A stretch of 64,000 bases of DNA, taken from positions 238,498 to 302,497 of the forward strand of contig NZ_AUHR01000001.1 of NCBI RefSeq assembly GCF_000423285.1, read 5' to 3'. The notes below the pieces were generated by a model. It was given only the letters and a program-made list of their open reading frames with translations, was not told the origin of the DNA and searched no databases. The DNA comes from Laribacter hongkongensis DSM 14985. GTDB taxonomy: Bacteria; Pseudomonadota; Gammaproteobacteria; Burkholderiales; Aquaspirillaceae. Shown here one piece after another: positions 9,885 to 17,090 of the stretch. Numbering within the stretch: position 1 is the first letter of the stretch; each line of letters starts with the position of its first letter. A program made the position numbers and the translations under genes.

Positions 9885-10550
9885 ATGTCCATCCCTCTGG
9901 CGCAAGCGCGCATCCTGATCGTCGATGACCTGCTTCTGGTCCGGGCCCTGCTGGCACGGGTGCTGACCGGCATGGGCACCCAGCCTGAACGTCTGTTGCA
10001 GGCCACGGATGGCAACAGCGCCATCAGGGTGATTCATGAGCACTACATTGATGCCATCGTCTGCGATGTGGAGATGACGCCGATGAACGGGCTGGAGCTG
10101 CTGGCACATATCCGTGCTGGGCAAACGGCCACCCGCCCCAACATTCCGTTCGTCTTTCTCAGTTGCCATGATGACCCGCTGCACCGGCTGGCAGCCGAAG
10201 CCCTGCTCGCCGACGGTTTTTTGGCCAAACCGCTGCGGCCAGCGGACATCGAGGCAATGGTGTGGCACCTGCTGAGCCACAAGCGACCACGCAGCGATCC
10301 GCTGCACCACATGGCCACGACATTCATGTCGCCACCCGTGCCTGCCGTCAGTTTGCCATCAGGAAAACGCACCCGTGTCGGCCGGCTGCGCGCCGGTGAC
10401 CTGCTGACGCAGAACCTGGTTACAGCGGACGGCCGCCTGCTGCTGGCAGCCGGCCACCGGCTGACGCGGGCAATGGTCACGGCTTTGCAGCAGCATCACG
10501 TCCACTACGGCCTGTACTGGCTGGACGTACAGCCGCAGGCAACCGGCTGA
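9885..10550 (+). CDS. Response-regulator receiver protein, paralogue of preceding gene
   Basis: A 221-residue protein with a complete receiver: RILIVDDLLLVRALL (two acidic residues), IVCDVEMTPMNGLELL (phospho-acceptor Asp), FVFLSCHD (switch Ser) and FLAKPLRP (Lys). The C-terminal domain (RAGDLLTQNLVTADGRLLLAAGHRLT) is related to that of its upstream neighbour and to domains preceding HD-GYP modules; no HD-GYP or DNA-binding domain is present. The start at 9885 was chosen over an upstream ATG at 9858 because GGAG at 9874-9877 fits it. No histidine kinase lies nearby, so this is an orphan regulator whose output is unknown. Confidence 0.82.
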   Translation: MSIPLAQARILIVDDLLLVRALLARVLTGMGTQPERLLQATDGNSAIRVIHEHYIDAIVCDVEMTPMNGLELLAHIRAGQTATRPNIPFVFLSCHDDPLHRLAAEALLADGFLAKPLRPADIEAMVWHLLSHKRPRSDPLHHMATTFMSPPVPAVSLPSGKRTRVGRLRAGDLLTQNLVTADGRLLLAAGHRLTRAMVTALQQHHVHYGLYWLDVQPQATG

Positions 10551-10551
10551 A

Positions 10552-10680
10552 TCAGCCGGGGCCACGTCCGGTCCGGCGCAGCCAGCCGATGGCTTCCCGC
10601 ACCAGCCCGACCACGATGTAGGCCAGCAGGCCGGCGAACAGCACGACAAATTCGGTGACTGCACGCCATCCGGCCCTCAC
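10552..10680 (-). CDS. Small hydrophobic protein coupled to cpoB
   Basis: A possible 42-residue protein starting at a GTG that overlaps the cpoB stop codon (GTGA). The middle, FVVLFAGLLAYIVVGLV, is one good transmembrane helix, followed by a basic, Arg-rich tail. The overlap suggests translational coupling to cpoB, and the frame occupies the otherwise empty 125 bp between cpoB and the convergent receiver gene. I do not recognise a family. Evidence is limited to frame, hydrophobicity and overlap, so it may be a chance frame. Confidence 0.4.
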   Translation of the reverse strand: MRAGWRAVTEFVVLFAGLLAYIVVGLVREAIGWLRRTGRGPG

Positions 10681-11438
10681 TTGAGGCTGGCCAGCTGCTG
10701 TTTGGCTTTCTGGGCGGCTTCGCTCTTGGGGAATTTCTTGATCAGCGCCTGCCAGGTGGACTTGGCACGGGCGGTGTCACCCAGGTCACGCTGGCAACCG
10801 CCAAGGTTGCGCATGGCATCCGGCACACGTGGATGGTTGGGCGACAGCTCGATAAAGCGCTGGTAGGTGTCGATGGCCGGCTGGAACTGGCGTTCGGCGT
10901 TGTAGGCGACGCCCAGCCAGTAGCGGGCATCGGGAGCCTGCGCAGCCTGCGGATTGGCATCGATAAAGCTCTTGAGCGCCGGGATGGCCTTCTTGAAGTC
11001 CCGCTGGCGCAAGAGACCCAGCGCCTGGTCATAACCGGCCTGTACCGGATCGACCGTCGGCTGGGTCTGCGCCACGGCCGGATTGCCGGCAGTTTCACCG
11101 GCGGCGGCAGCCGGTGCGGCCGTCTTGCCCTCCAGCGGCATCAGGCGCTGGTCCAGGTCGTTGTAGAGGTCGTTCTGGCGGGTCTGGGTGGTTTGCAGGT
11201 TATAGGTCAGCACCTCGACATCGCCCTTGAGCTTGGCGGTCTCGGCCTTGAGGATTTCCACCTGCCGCAACATTTCCAGCAGCTGCTCGTTGGAAATCTT
11301 GCTTTCGATCTGTTGCAGGCGCTGCTGCTGCTGCACGACCTGGGCACGGGTCTGCTCCAGATCGTTGGTCGAGGCGCAACCAGCCGCCACGAAGGCCGGC
11401 AACGCGGCCAGGGTCAGGCGTCGGAGAATCGGATTCAT
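10677..11438 (-). CDS. cpoB: Tol-Pal coordinator CpoB/YbgF
   Basis: Periplasmic protein that couples Tol-Pal-driven outer-membrane constriction to peptidoglycan synthesis in relatives. It has 253 residues: an N-terminal signal with a lipobox-like VAAGC, a coiled coil (about 25-80) for trimerisation, a flexible linker, and TPR-like repeats (about 130-250, such as YDQALGLLRQRDFKKAIPAL). A Cys at the cleavage site implies a lipoprotein form, unlike E. coli CpoB. It lies after pal but is separated from it by a strong hairpin terminator, so its expression depends on readthrough or a separate promoter. Confidence 0.9.
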   Translation of the reverse strand: MNPILRRLTLAALPAFVAAGCASTNDLEQTRAQVVQQQQRLQQIESKISNEQLLEMLRQVEILKAETAKLKGDVEVLTYNLQTTQTRQNDLYNDLDQRLMPLEGKTAAPAAAAGETAGNPAVAQTQPTVDPVQAGYDQALGLLRQRDFKKAIPALKSFIDANPQAAQAPDARYWLGVAYNAERQFQPAIDTYQRFIELSPNHPRVPDAMRNLGGCQRDLGDTARAKSTWQALIKKFPKSEAAQKAKQQLASLK

Positions 11439-11461
11439 GCGAACGGGCTTTCGGAGTCGGC

Positions 11462-11499
11462 AAAAAACAACCCGGATGTTGCCACAGCCGCATCCGGGT
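11462..11499 (-). terminator. Terminator or attenuator after pal
   Basis: Read on the minus strand, ACCCGGATG pairs perfectly with CATCCGGGT (9 bp, 12-base loop) and is followed by TGTTTTTTG. This is a good intrinsic terminator between pal and cpoB. Confidence 0.75.
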
Positions 11500-11541
11500 C
11501 GGGGAGGTACGGGTCAGCCTGCGGCCGGACCGTAACCCTGC

Positions 11542-12051
11542 TTATTCGCCGTCGTACACCACGTCGGCGCGGCGGTTTTCAGCGTAGTCAGCGGCGGTGG
11601 TGCCGGTAGCGCGCGGCTTTTCCTTGCCGAAGCTGACGGCTTCGAGCTGGGCTTCCGGCACGCCGAGCACACGCATGGCCTGCTTGACCGATTCCGAACG
11701 GCGCTGGCCGAGGGCCAGGTTGTATTCGCGGCTGCCGCGGGCGTCAGTGTTGCCCTGGATCTGCGCCTTGCGGGCAGTGTTCTGCTTCAGGTACTGGGCA
11801 TGGGCTTCCACTACCGGGCGGTATTCACCCTTGACGGCCGAGCTGTCGAAGTCGAAGTACACGCTGCGCTTGGACAGGATGTTGTTCGGATCCTTCAGCG
11901 GATCGACGTTGCCGGAGGTCATCTGGCCGGCAGTAGCGCCCTGGTTGGCACCAGCGGCGTTGGCATTGGCATTCGGATCGGCCGGCTTGGTGCTGGCGCA
12001 AGCGGCCAGCAGGGTGACGACGGCGAGAGCGGACAGGGACTGCTTCAACAT
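11542..12051 (-). CDS. pal: Peptidoglycan-associated lipoprotein Pal
   Basis: Outer-membrane lipoprotein that binds peptidoglycan and TolB. It has 169 residues, with a lipobox (LLAAC, Cys at about residue 18), a low-complexity Ala/Asn/Gly linker, and an OmpA-like domain (about 60-169) with FDFDSSAV, GNTDARGSREYNLALGQRR and the NRRADV end that contacts meso-diaminopimelate. An AAGGAG ribosome-binding site precedes the ATG. It is part of the minus-strand run tolR-tolA-tolB-pal and is closed by a hairpin terminator. Confidence 0.96.
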   Translation of the reverse strand: MLKQSLSALAVVTLLAACASTKPADPNANANAAGANQGATAGQMTSGNVDPLKDPNNILSKRSVYFDFDSSAVKGEYRPVVEAHAQYLKQNTARKAQIQGNTDARGSREYNLALGQRRSESVKQAMRVLGVPEAQLEAVSFGKEKPRATGTTAADYAENRRADVVYDGE

Positions 12052-12089
12052 CTTGGATCTCCTTGTTATGAGGAAGTATCAGGGAAAAA

Positions 12090-13382
12090 TCAGCGCGGCA
12101 TCGGACCCCAGTCGGGCTCCATCACATCACCCGAAGCGCCAAGCCGGGTTTTGGTCAGGCCGTCGGCAGTCACGGTGTACAACACGCCTCGGCCCCCCTG
12201 CTCGGAAGCGAACAGGATCATCTTGCCGTTGGGGGCAAAACTCGGTGACTCGTCGAACTGGGTGTCCGACACGTAGTTGGCCTGCGACGAGCCGAATTGC
12301 TGCACCATCACGCGGTAACGGCCGCCTTCGCGGCGCACGAAGGCAAAGCTCTTGCCGTCAGGGCTGACTGCCGGGCTGACGTTGTAATTGCCTTCATAGG
12401 TCAGCCGGGTGGCCGGGCCGCCGCTCGCGGGCATGCTGTAGATCTGCGGGCCGCCGGCACGGTCGGAAGTGAACAGGATGCGGCTGCCGTCCGGCGTGAA
12501 AGCCGGTTCGGTATCGATGCCCTGGCTCTGGGTCAGCCGGCGCGGTGTACCGCCGTCGGCCCCCACGAGATAGATCTGGGTATTGCCCGACAGCGTCAGC
12601 GCCACGGCCAGTCGCGTGCCGTCCGGCGACCAGGCCGGGGCCGAGTTGGAGCCCTTGAAGTTGGCCACGGCGCGGCGGGCACCGGTGGCCACGTTGTGCA
12701 CGTATACCACCGGCTTTTTGGTTTCGAACGAGACATAGGCCACGCGGCTGCCGTCCGGCGACCAGACCGGCGACATCAGCGGTTCTTTCGAGCGCAGCAG
12801 CGTCTGTTCGCCGGCACCGTCGGCATCGGCCACCCGCAGCTCGTAGCTGTTGCGGCCCTGCTGGGCGACATACACGATGCGCGTGCCGAAGATGCCCTTC
12901 TGGCCGGTGATGGCTTCGTAGATCATGTCGGCAATCAGGTGCGCCAGTTGCCGGCCCTGTTTGGGCTCGATGGCGAAACTGCCGCCGGTCAGCTGCCGTT
13001 TCTGGTTCACGTCCATCAGGGCAAAGCTCACGGCCATCCGGCCGTCGGCCTGCGGCACGACCTTGCCGACCGAAATGGAAAACGCTCCGGCCGAGCGCCA
13101 CAGCGGATACTGGATCTGGCCGGGCTCGGACGGGTTGTTGCCGACACTGGCCACGTCGACGAAGCGGAATACGCCGGTCCGGGCGAGGTCGCTCTTGACG
13201 ATCGGGGTCAGACCGCCCGGCAGCTGGTTTTCACCGGCAAACACCGGCAGGGCAATCGGGTGCTGGCTGGTGCCGCCACCAACGATTTCGACAGTCAGCT
13301 CGGCGCGCGCCGGGCCGGCGGCCAACAGCGCGCACAGGGCCGGCAGCAGCACGGACTTGCACCAGAATTGCATCAGCTTCAT
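12090..13382 (-). CDS. tolB: Tol-Pal protein TolB
   Basis: Periplasmic beta-propeller protein linking TolA and Pal, 430 residues as expected. The N-terminus is a signal peptide (cleavage after about residue 27, ARA). A mixed alpha/beta domain (to about 170) precedes a six-bladed propeller built from repeats of the type SPDGSRVAY, SPDGTRLAV, TPDGSRILF and SPDGKSFAF. It starts 2 bp after the tolA stop with GAGGT as ribosome-binding site. Confidence 0.96.
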   Translation of the reverse strand: MKLMQFWCKSVLLPALCALLAAGPARAELTVEIVGGGTSQHPIALPVFAGENQLPGGLTPIVKSDLARTGVFRFVDVASVGNNPSEPGQIQYPLWRSAGAFSISVGKVVPQADGRMAVSFALMDVNQKRQLTGGSFAIEPKQGRQLAHLIADMIYEAITGQKGIFGTRIVYVAQQGRNSYELRVADADGAGEQTLLRSKEPLMSPVWSPDGSRVAYVSFETKKPVVYVHNVATGARRAVANFKGSNSAPAWSPDGTRLAVALTLSGNTQIYLVGADGGTPRRLTQSQGIDTEPAFTPDGSRILFTSDRAGGPQIYSMPASGGPATRLTYEGNYNVSPAVSPDGKSFAFVRREGGRYRVMVQQFGSSQANYVSDTQFDESPSFAPNGKMILFASEQGGRGVLYTVTADGLTKTRLGASGDVMEPDWGPMPR

Positions 13383-13384
13383 CG

Positions 13385-14263
13385 CTACCTCGGTCGGAAT
13401 TTCAGGGTCATCACCCGCACGTCGGAAAACTTCATGCCCGACAGCAGGGCAGGAAACGTCTTGGCCGCCAGCACGGCACGCTGCACGGCCTCGTCATATT
13501 GTGCATTACCCGAGGATTGCAGGAGTTTGACCTCGCGCACCTCAAGCGAAGGCAGCAGGGTGACCCGCACCACGGCGGTCGGATTGCCGGCCAGATCGGA
13601 CGGCACCTGCACCAGCGGCCGCACGCGCGAAATCACCAGTGATTCGTAGCCCTTGCCGCCGTTGCCGCTGCCGGCACCCACGCCGCCAGCCACGCCATTG
13701 GGTACGCCATCCTTGCTGCCGGACTGGGTCCGGGTGCTGTTGGGCGGGATGCGGGTATTGGTGCTGCCAAGGTCTGCCAGGGCGTCATCCACGTCAAAAT
13801 CGCCGGGCCGGGCATTTTTCGATGCCGGTTTGGCCGGTACGTCATTTTTGGCGACGGGCTTGCTGTCGGCTTTTTTCTCGGTCTTTTTGGGTTCGGCCCT
13901 GGGCTCGGGTTCCGGCTTTTTCTCGGGTTTTTTCTCCGGCTTCGGTTCCGGTTTCGGCTCAGGCTTGGGTTCGGGCTTCTTTTCCGGCTTCGGTTCCGGT
14001 TTTTTCAGGGCGATGTCGGGTTTGGCCACTTCGGGCAGCGGTACGCTTTCTGCCTCCGGCACCGGCTCGGGACGGGACGGTGCCACGGGTTCCGGCGCCC
14101 GCATGCGGGTCATCGGCGGCGCGCTCCACAGTTCGGCCATGGCCGGCGGAGCGTTGAACGACGGGGAGCTGACCGATACCGACAGGGTCAGGACCACCAC
14201 CAGCAACAGATGCAGGCCCAGCGAGGCGGCAAAGCTCGCCCGGCGTGTCTCGACCGGGGTCAT
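13385..14263 (-). CDS. tolA: Tol-Pal protein TolA
   Basis: Inner-membrane anchored protein that spans the periplasm and transmits energy to Pal/TolB. It has 292 residues. A membrane helix lies at about 13-35 with a short basic N-terminus. The central domain is a Lys-Pro-Glu repeat (KPEPKPEKKPE type, about residues 85-155) instead of the Ala-rich helical domain of E. coli TolA, so it probably forms a stiff polyproline rod as in TonB. A C-terminal TolA/TonB-like domain (about 205-292) contains AVVRVTLLPSLEVREVKLL. The ATG overlaps the tolR stop by one base. Confidence 0.9.
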   Translation of the reverse strand: MTPVETRRASFAASLGLHLLLVVVLTLSVSVSSPSFNAPPAMAELWSAPPMTRMRAPEPVAPSRPEPVPEAESVPLPEVAKPDIALKKPEPKPEKKPEPKPEPKPEPKPEKKPEKKPEPEPRAEPKKTEKKADSKPVAKNDVPAKPASKNARPGDFDVDDALADLGSTNTRIPPNSTRTQSGSKDGVPNGVAGGVGAGSGNGGKGYESLVISRVRPLVQVPSDLAGNPTAVVRVTLLPSLEVREVKLLQSSGNAQYDEAVQRAVLAAKTFPALLSGMKFSDVRVMTLKFRPR

Positions 14264-14673
14264 TACTGCTCCGACTTGACCAGCAGGCCGACCCGCTCGA
14301 CCCGGGCTTTTTGCAGGGCGCTCATGACATCCATGACTTTTTCGTACGCCACGGTCTTGTCGGCGGAAATCACCACCGGGCGCTGGGCATCCCCGGCCAG
14401 GTCGGACTGGATGGCGGCGACCAGCGCCGGCACCTCGCCATAGGACGTGGTCTTGCCCTTGTCGGCCAGACCGTATTCGCCATCCTTGCCGATGGTCACC
14501 TGCAGGGGTTCGGTTTCGACCTGCGCCGCGCGTCCGACGGACGGCAGGTTGACCACACCCGGCGCAAACATCGGGGCAGTCACCATGAAGATCACCAGCA
14601 GGACCAGCATCACGTCGATATAGGGCACGACGTTGATCTGGCTCATGGAACGACGGGGGCGTCGGTTGAGCAT
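14263..14673 (-). CDS. tolR: Tol-Pal protein TolR (ExbD family)
   Basis: Proton-channel partner protein of the Tol system, 136 residues, with one N-terminal transmembrane helix (VMLVLLVIFMVTAP, about 20-38) after the RSMSQINVVPYID motif, which contains the functional Asp. The periplasmic domain follows. The context (tolA next with a 1-bp overlap) favours TolR over ExbD. The TolQ/ExbB partner normally encoded just upstream is absent; upstream come about 156 bp of noncoding DNA and a thioredoxin gene. Confidence 0.9.
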   Translation of the reverse strand: MLNRRPRRSMSQINVVPYIDVMLVLLVIFMVTAPMFAPGVVNLPSVGRAAQVETEPLQVTIGKDGEYGLADKGKTTSYGEVPALVAAIQSDLAGDAQRPVVISADKTVAYEKVMDVMSALQKARVERVGLLVKSEQ

Positions 14674-14829
14674 GACGGACTAACAAACGAATGGTCGGCA
14701 ACAAGCTGCGGATGATAGCACCGCACCGACCCTGTCGGCGTCGATTGCGACCGGATAATCGTGACATTTTCATGAAAACGGGCGGACCGTTGCCGGCCTG
14801 CCCGCACAGGATGCCTTGCGAATGCCGGA

Positions 14830-15318
14830 TCAGGCCGCCAGCGCCTGCTCGATCAGCCGGTGCAGTTCGGCAAAGTCCGGCTCGCCCAGATAGCGCTTGA
14901 TGATCTGGCCGTCCTTGCCGACCAGGATCGATGTCGGCGTCAGCTGCACGCCGCCGAAGGCCTGTGCCAGCTGGCCCTGGCTGTCGAGCGCCACGAAAAA
15001 CGGCAACCGGTTCTGCTCGACATAGGTCTTGACGTAATCGGGCGGGTCGTAGCTCATGGCTACCGCCACCGTTTCGTAGCCTTTGGGCGCATATCTGGTG
15101 TGGGTATCCTTGAGCGCCGGCATTTCCTTGATGCAGCCAGGACAGCTGGTTGCCCAGAAATTGACCAGCACCACCCGGCCCTTGAGTGCCTCGGTGGAGG
15201 TGGTACGACCATCCAGGGCCTGGTACTGCACCGCCGGAGCCGGATTACGGTCGGTTACCGTCCAGGCGATGACCGCCACTACGGCCAGCGCCGCCACGGC
15301 CAGCAGGATTTTCTTCAT
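14830..15318 (-). CDS. TlpA/ResA-like thioredoxin-fold protein
   Basis: Membrane-anchored, periplasm-facing thiol oxidoreductase of 162 residues. An N-terminal hydrophobic anchor (about 4-22) precedes an AhpC/TSA-type thioredoxin fold with the active site WATSCPGCIKEM and the cis-Pro region QLTPTSILV. The ATG at 15318 was chosen because GAGG lies 5 bases upstream; a GTG two codons earlier is possible. Relatives reduce apocytochrome c or other envelope thiols. It sits between a thioesterase gene and tolR, where tolQ would be expected. Confidence 0.87.
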   Translation of the reverse strand: MKKILLAVAALAVVAVIAWTVTDRNPAPAVQYQALDGRTTSTEALKGRVVLVNFWATSCPGCIKEMPALKDTHTRYAPKGYETVAVAMSYDPPDYVKTYVEQNRLPFFVALDSQGQLAQAFGGVQLTPTSILVGKDGQIIKRYLGEPDFAELHRLIEQALAA

Positions 15319-15335
15319 TGCCACCTCGTTGTTGT

Positions 15336-15767
15336 TTACTTGCAGTCCGACCCGGCCGCCCGGTCACGGGCCGACAGCCGCTCCAGCAGCGCGCGCAGCT
15401 CGCCATCGATCACGATGGCACGCTTGTCCCGCTCGCTGTACAGCACAAACGTCACGTCAGCCTCGGCCACCACGGCACCGGATTCCTTGTGGCGCACCAC
15501 CTGCCGGATCACGGCCGAGCGGTGGCCCACCTCGTGCATGCTGGTGTCGAGCGTCAGCACCTCGTTCATCAGCGCCGGGCGCCGGTAACTGATGTTGATG
15601 TTGACTACCACGAAGGCAAAGCCTTCGTGCATGTAAGCCACCAGATCAGCCTCGTCATCAAAGTAGGCCCAGCGCGCTTCCTCGAGAAACTCCAGGTAAC
15701 GCGCATTGTTGACGTGACCGTAGAGGTCGAGATGGTAACCGCGAACTTTTATGTCGATCTGATGCAT
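15336..15767 (-). CDS. YbgC/FadM-type acyl-CoA thioesterase
   Basis: Hotdog-fold thioesterase of 143 residues. The active-site region is YHLDLYGHVNNARYLEFLEEARW, with the Asp/His pattern of the 4-hydroxybenzoyl-CoA thioesterase family. YbgC is the conserved first gene of tol-pal clusters, so this is probably that gene, although the usual DTDAGG-type motif reads LDLYGH, closer to FadM. The next gene follows at 17 bp, suggesting an operon with the TlpA-like gene. Substrate chain length cannot be told. Confidence 0.8.
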   Translation of the reverse strand: MHQIDIKVRGYHLDLYGHVNNARYLEFLEEARWAYFDDEADLVAYMHEGFAFVVVNINISYRRPALMNEVLTLDTSMHEVGHRSAVIRQVVRHKESGAVVAEADVTFVLYSERDKRAIVIDGELRALLERLSARDRAAGSDCK

Positions 15768-15829
15768 GGTTCCTCCGCTGGATGGACGGGTTCAAACGCC
15801 CGTTTGCGGTGATTACACCACATCGCCAT

Positions 15830-16207
15830 TCATTCGGCATCCGGCAGGTCCAGCGCATCGAATGCCTCGCGCTCGAGCGGTGCCTCGGCCAGGTCCGTCA
15901 CCACCGAATGGGTTTCCACCTCGAACCACTGCGAAAACAGGTTTTGCGTCCGCGGCGTCGGCCACAGGCTGTCGTCCTCGCACCAGTCGGCCAGCTCGGC
16001 CTCGAACAGGCCGGACCAGTTGGCCTTGATGAAATCGCGCACCTCGGAAAAATCCTCGACCGGCGGTACCAGCAATGCGTTGCAGTCTTCGCGCAGGTTA
16101 AGGAGGTTGACCTCCTCCGGATCAAACCGGAACGGCAGCGACAACAGCCAGTCCACAAAAGGCTGCTTCGGTTTGATGACAAGCACGCTGCGATTTACTT
16201 CGTACAT
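15830..16207 (-). CDS. Conserved hypothetical protein
   Basis: A 125-residue acidic protein with no signal peptide or membrane segment. The sequence opens MYEVNRSVLVIKPKQPFVDWL and contains VNLLNLREDCNALLVPP and an Asp/Glu-rich C-terminus. I recognise no characterised domain. It lies 26 bp downstream of the TonB-like gene on the same strand, so the two may be co-transcribed. Clean coding character and good spacing support a real gene; the function is unknown. Confidence 0.7.
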   Translation of the reverse strand: MYEVNRSVLVIKPKQPFVDWLLSLPFRFDPEEVNLLNLREDCNALLVPPVEDFSEVRDFIKANWSGLFEAELADWCEDDSLWPTPRTQNLFSQWFEVETHSVVTDLAEAPLEREAFDALDLPDAE

Positions 16208-16233
16208 GGAAATTCTCCAGAAAAAACCAGATG

Positions 16234-17079
16234 TCAGGGGGCTGACAGGTTGCCGTCCCGGCTGAACGACCAGGTCCGCACCAGCGTCAGCCGGTCATAG
16301 TCACGCGCCAGGGCCGGCGGAAACGGGGCATAGGGTGCCGCCAGCCGCACGATGTTCAGCGCCGCCGAGTCCAGTTCCGGCTGGCCGGAGCCTTTCTCGA
16401 TGCGGGCTGACAGCAATGTACCGTCCGGTGCGATGTCGGCGGCCAGCACCAGCCGGCCGGCCAGACCTTGCGCCCGTGCCGACTCGGGATAATTGAGCCG
16501 TCCCACGTCCTCGACCTTGCGCCGCCAGCCGTCGGCATACGCCCGCAACACCGGATCACGGCTTGAACTGCCCACACGGGCAGAGCGCTGGCTGACCGGC
16601 TGGTTGCGACCGCTGTCGCGGTCATCGCGCGCCAGTGCACGCGCATCGGCCAGCCAGTCGCGCGCACTGGCGCCAGCCGGCGGAGTGCGCAGTGGCGGCT
16701 CGGGTGTCCGGATTTCGGTACGGGGTGCCACCGGCTCCGCCTTGGGCAGCACCGGTTTCCTGGGCGGAGGCGGCAGGGGAATGGCGGCGCGGGCCACCTT
16801 GGGCGGCGGTTCGGCCGGGGGCGGCGGAGCCGGCTCCGCCCTGGCAGGAACAACCGGTGGTGGTGGTGGTGGCGGAGCCGTCACCAGCCACGCCTCCAGC
16901 GGCGGCAATGCAGCCGGAAGCGGCCGGACGGCAGATCCGCCCAGCGTCCACAGCAGTGCAACGTGCAGCCCCAGAGCCGTCAGCAGGGCAACAAGGCGCC
17001 TGAGGCGGCGGGCAGGGAAAACGGTCTCGTGACGCAAGGCAAACACACAAGGCAGACACGGAAACGAGCAGTGTAACAC
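16234..17079 (-). CDS. TonB-like energy transducer
   Basis: About 281 residues with TonB architecture: an N-terminal membrane helix (LVALLTALGLHVALLWTL, about residues 28-46), a Pro-rich periplasmic spacer with runs of prolines (about 68-130), and a C-terminal TonB domain (about 195-281) with NYPESARAQGLAGRLVLAADIAPDGTL. It would energise TonB-dependent receptors such as the BtuB-like protein at 58.5 kb. No exbB/exbD genes are adjacent. The start is uncertain: the frame opens with GTG at 17079 without an ideal ribosome-binding site, and a start closer to the membrane helix is possible. Confidence 0.82.
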   Translation of the reverse strand: MLHCSFPCLPCVFALRHETVFPARRLRRLVALLTALGLHVALLWTLGGSAVRPLPAALPPLEAWLVTAPPPPPPPVVPARAEPAPPPPAEPPPKVARAAIPLPPPPRKPVLPKAEPVAPRTEIRTPEPPLRTPPAGASARDWLADARALARDDRDSGRNQPVSQRSARVGSSSRDPVLRAYADGWRRKVEDVGRLNYPESARAQGLAGRLVLAADIAPDGTLLSARIEKGSGQPELDSAALNIVRLAAPYAPFPPALARDYDRLTLVRTWSFSRDGNLSAP

Positions 17080-17090
17080 GCCCTTTCGCG

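Noticed and set aside
13880..14020. Repetitive GC-rich tract suspected as a CRISPR or tandem-repeat array
   Set aside because: It encodes the Lys-Pro-Glu spacer of TolA in frame, so the repetition is explained by protein sequence.
14767..14778. TTTTCATGAAAA palindrome between tolR and the TlpA-like gene
   Set aside because: Twelve-base AT palindromes occur by chance, and there is no promoter placement to support an operator.
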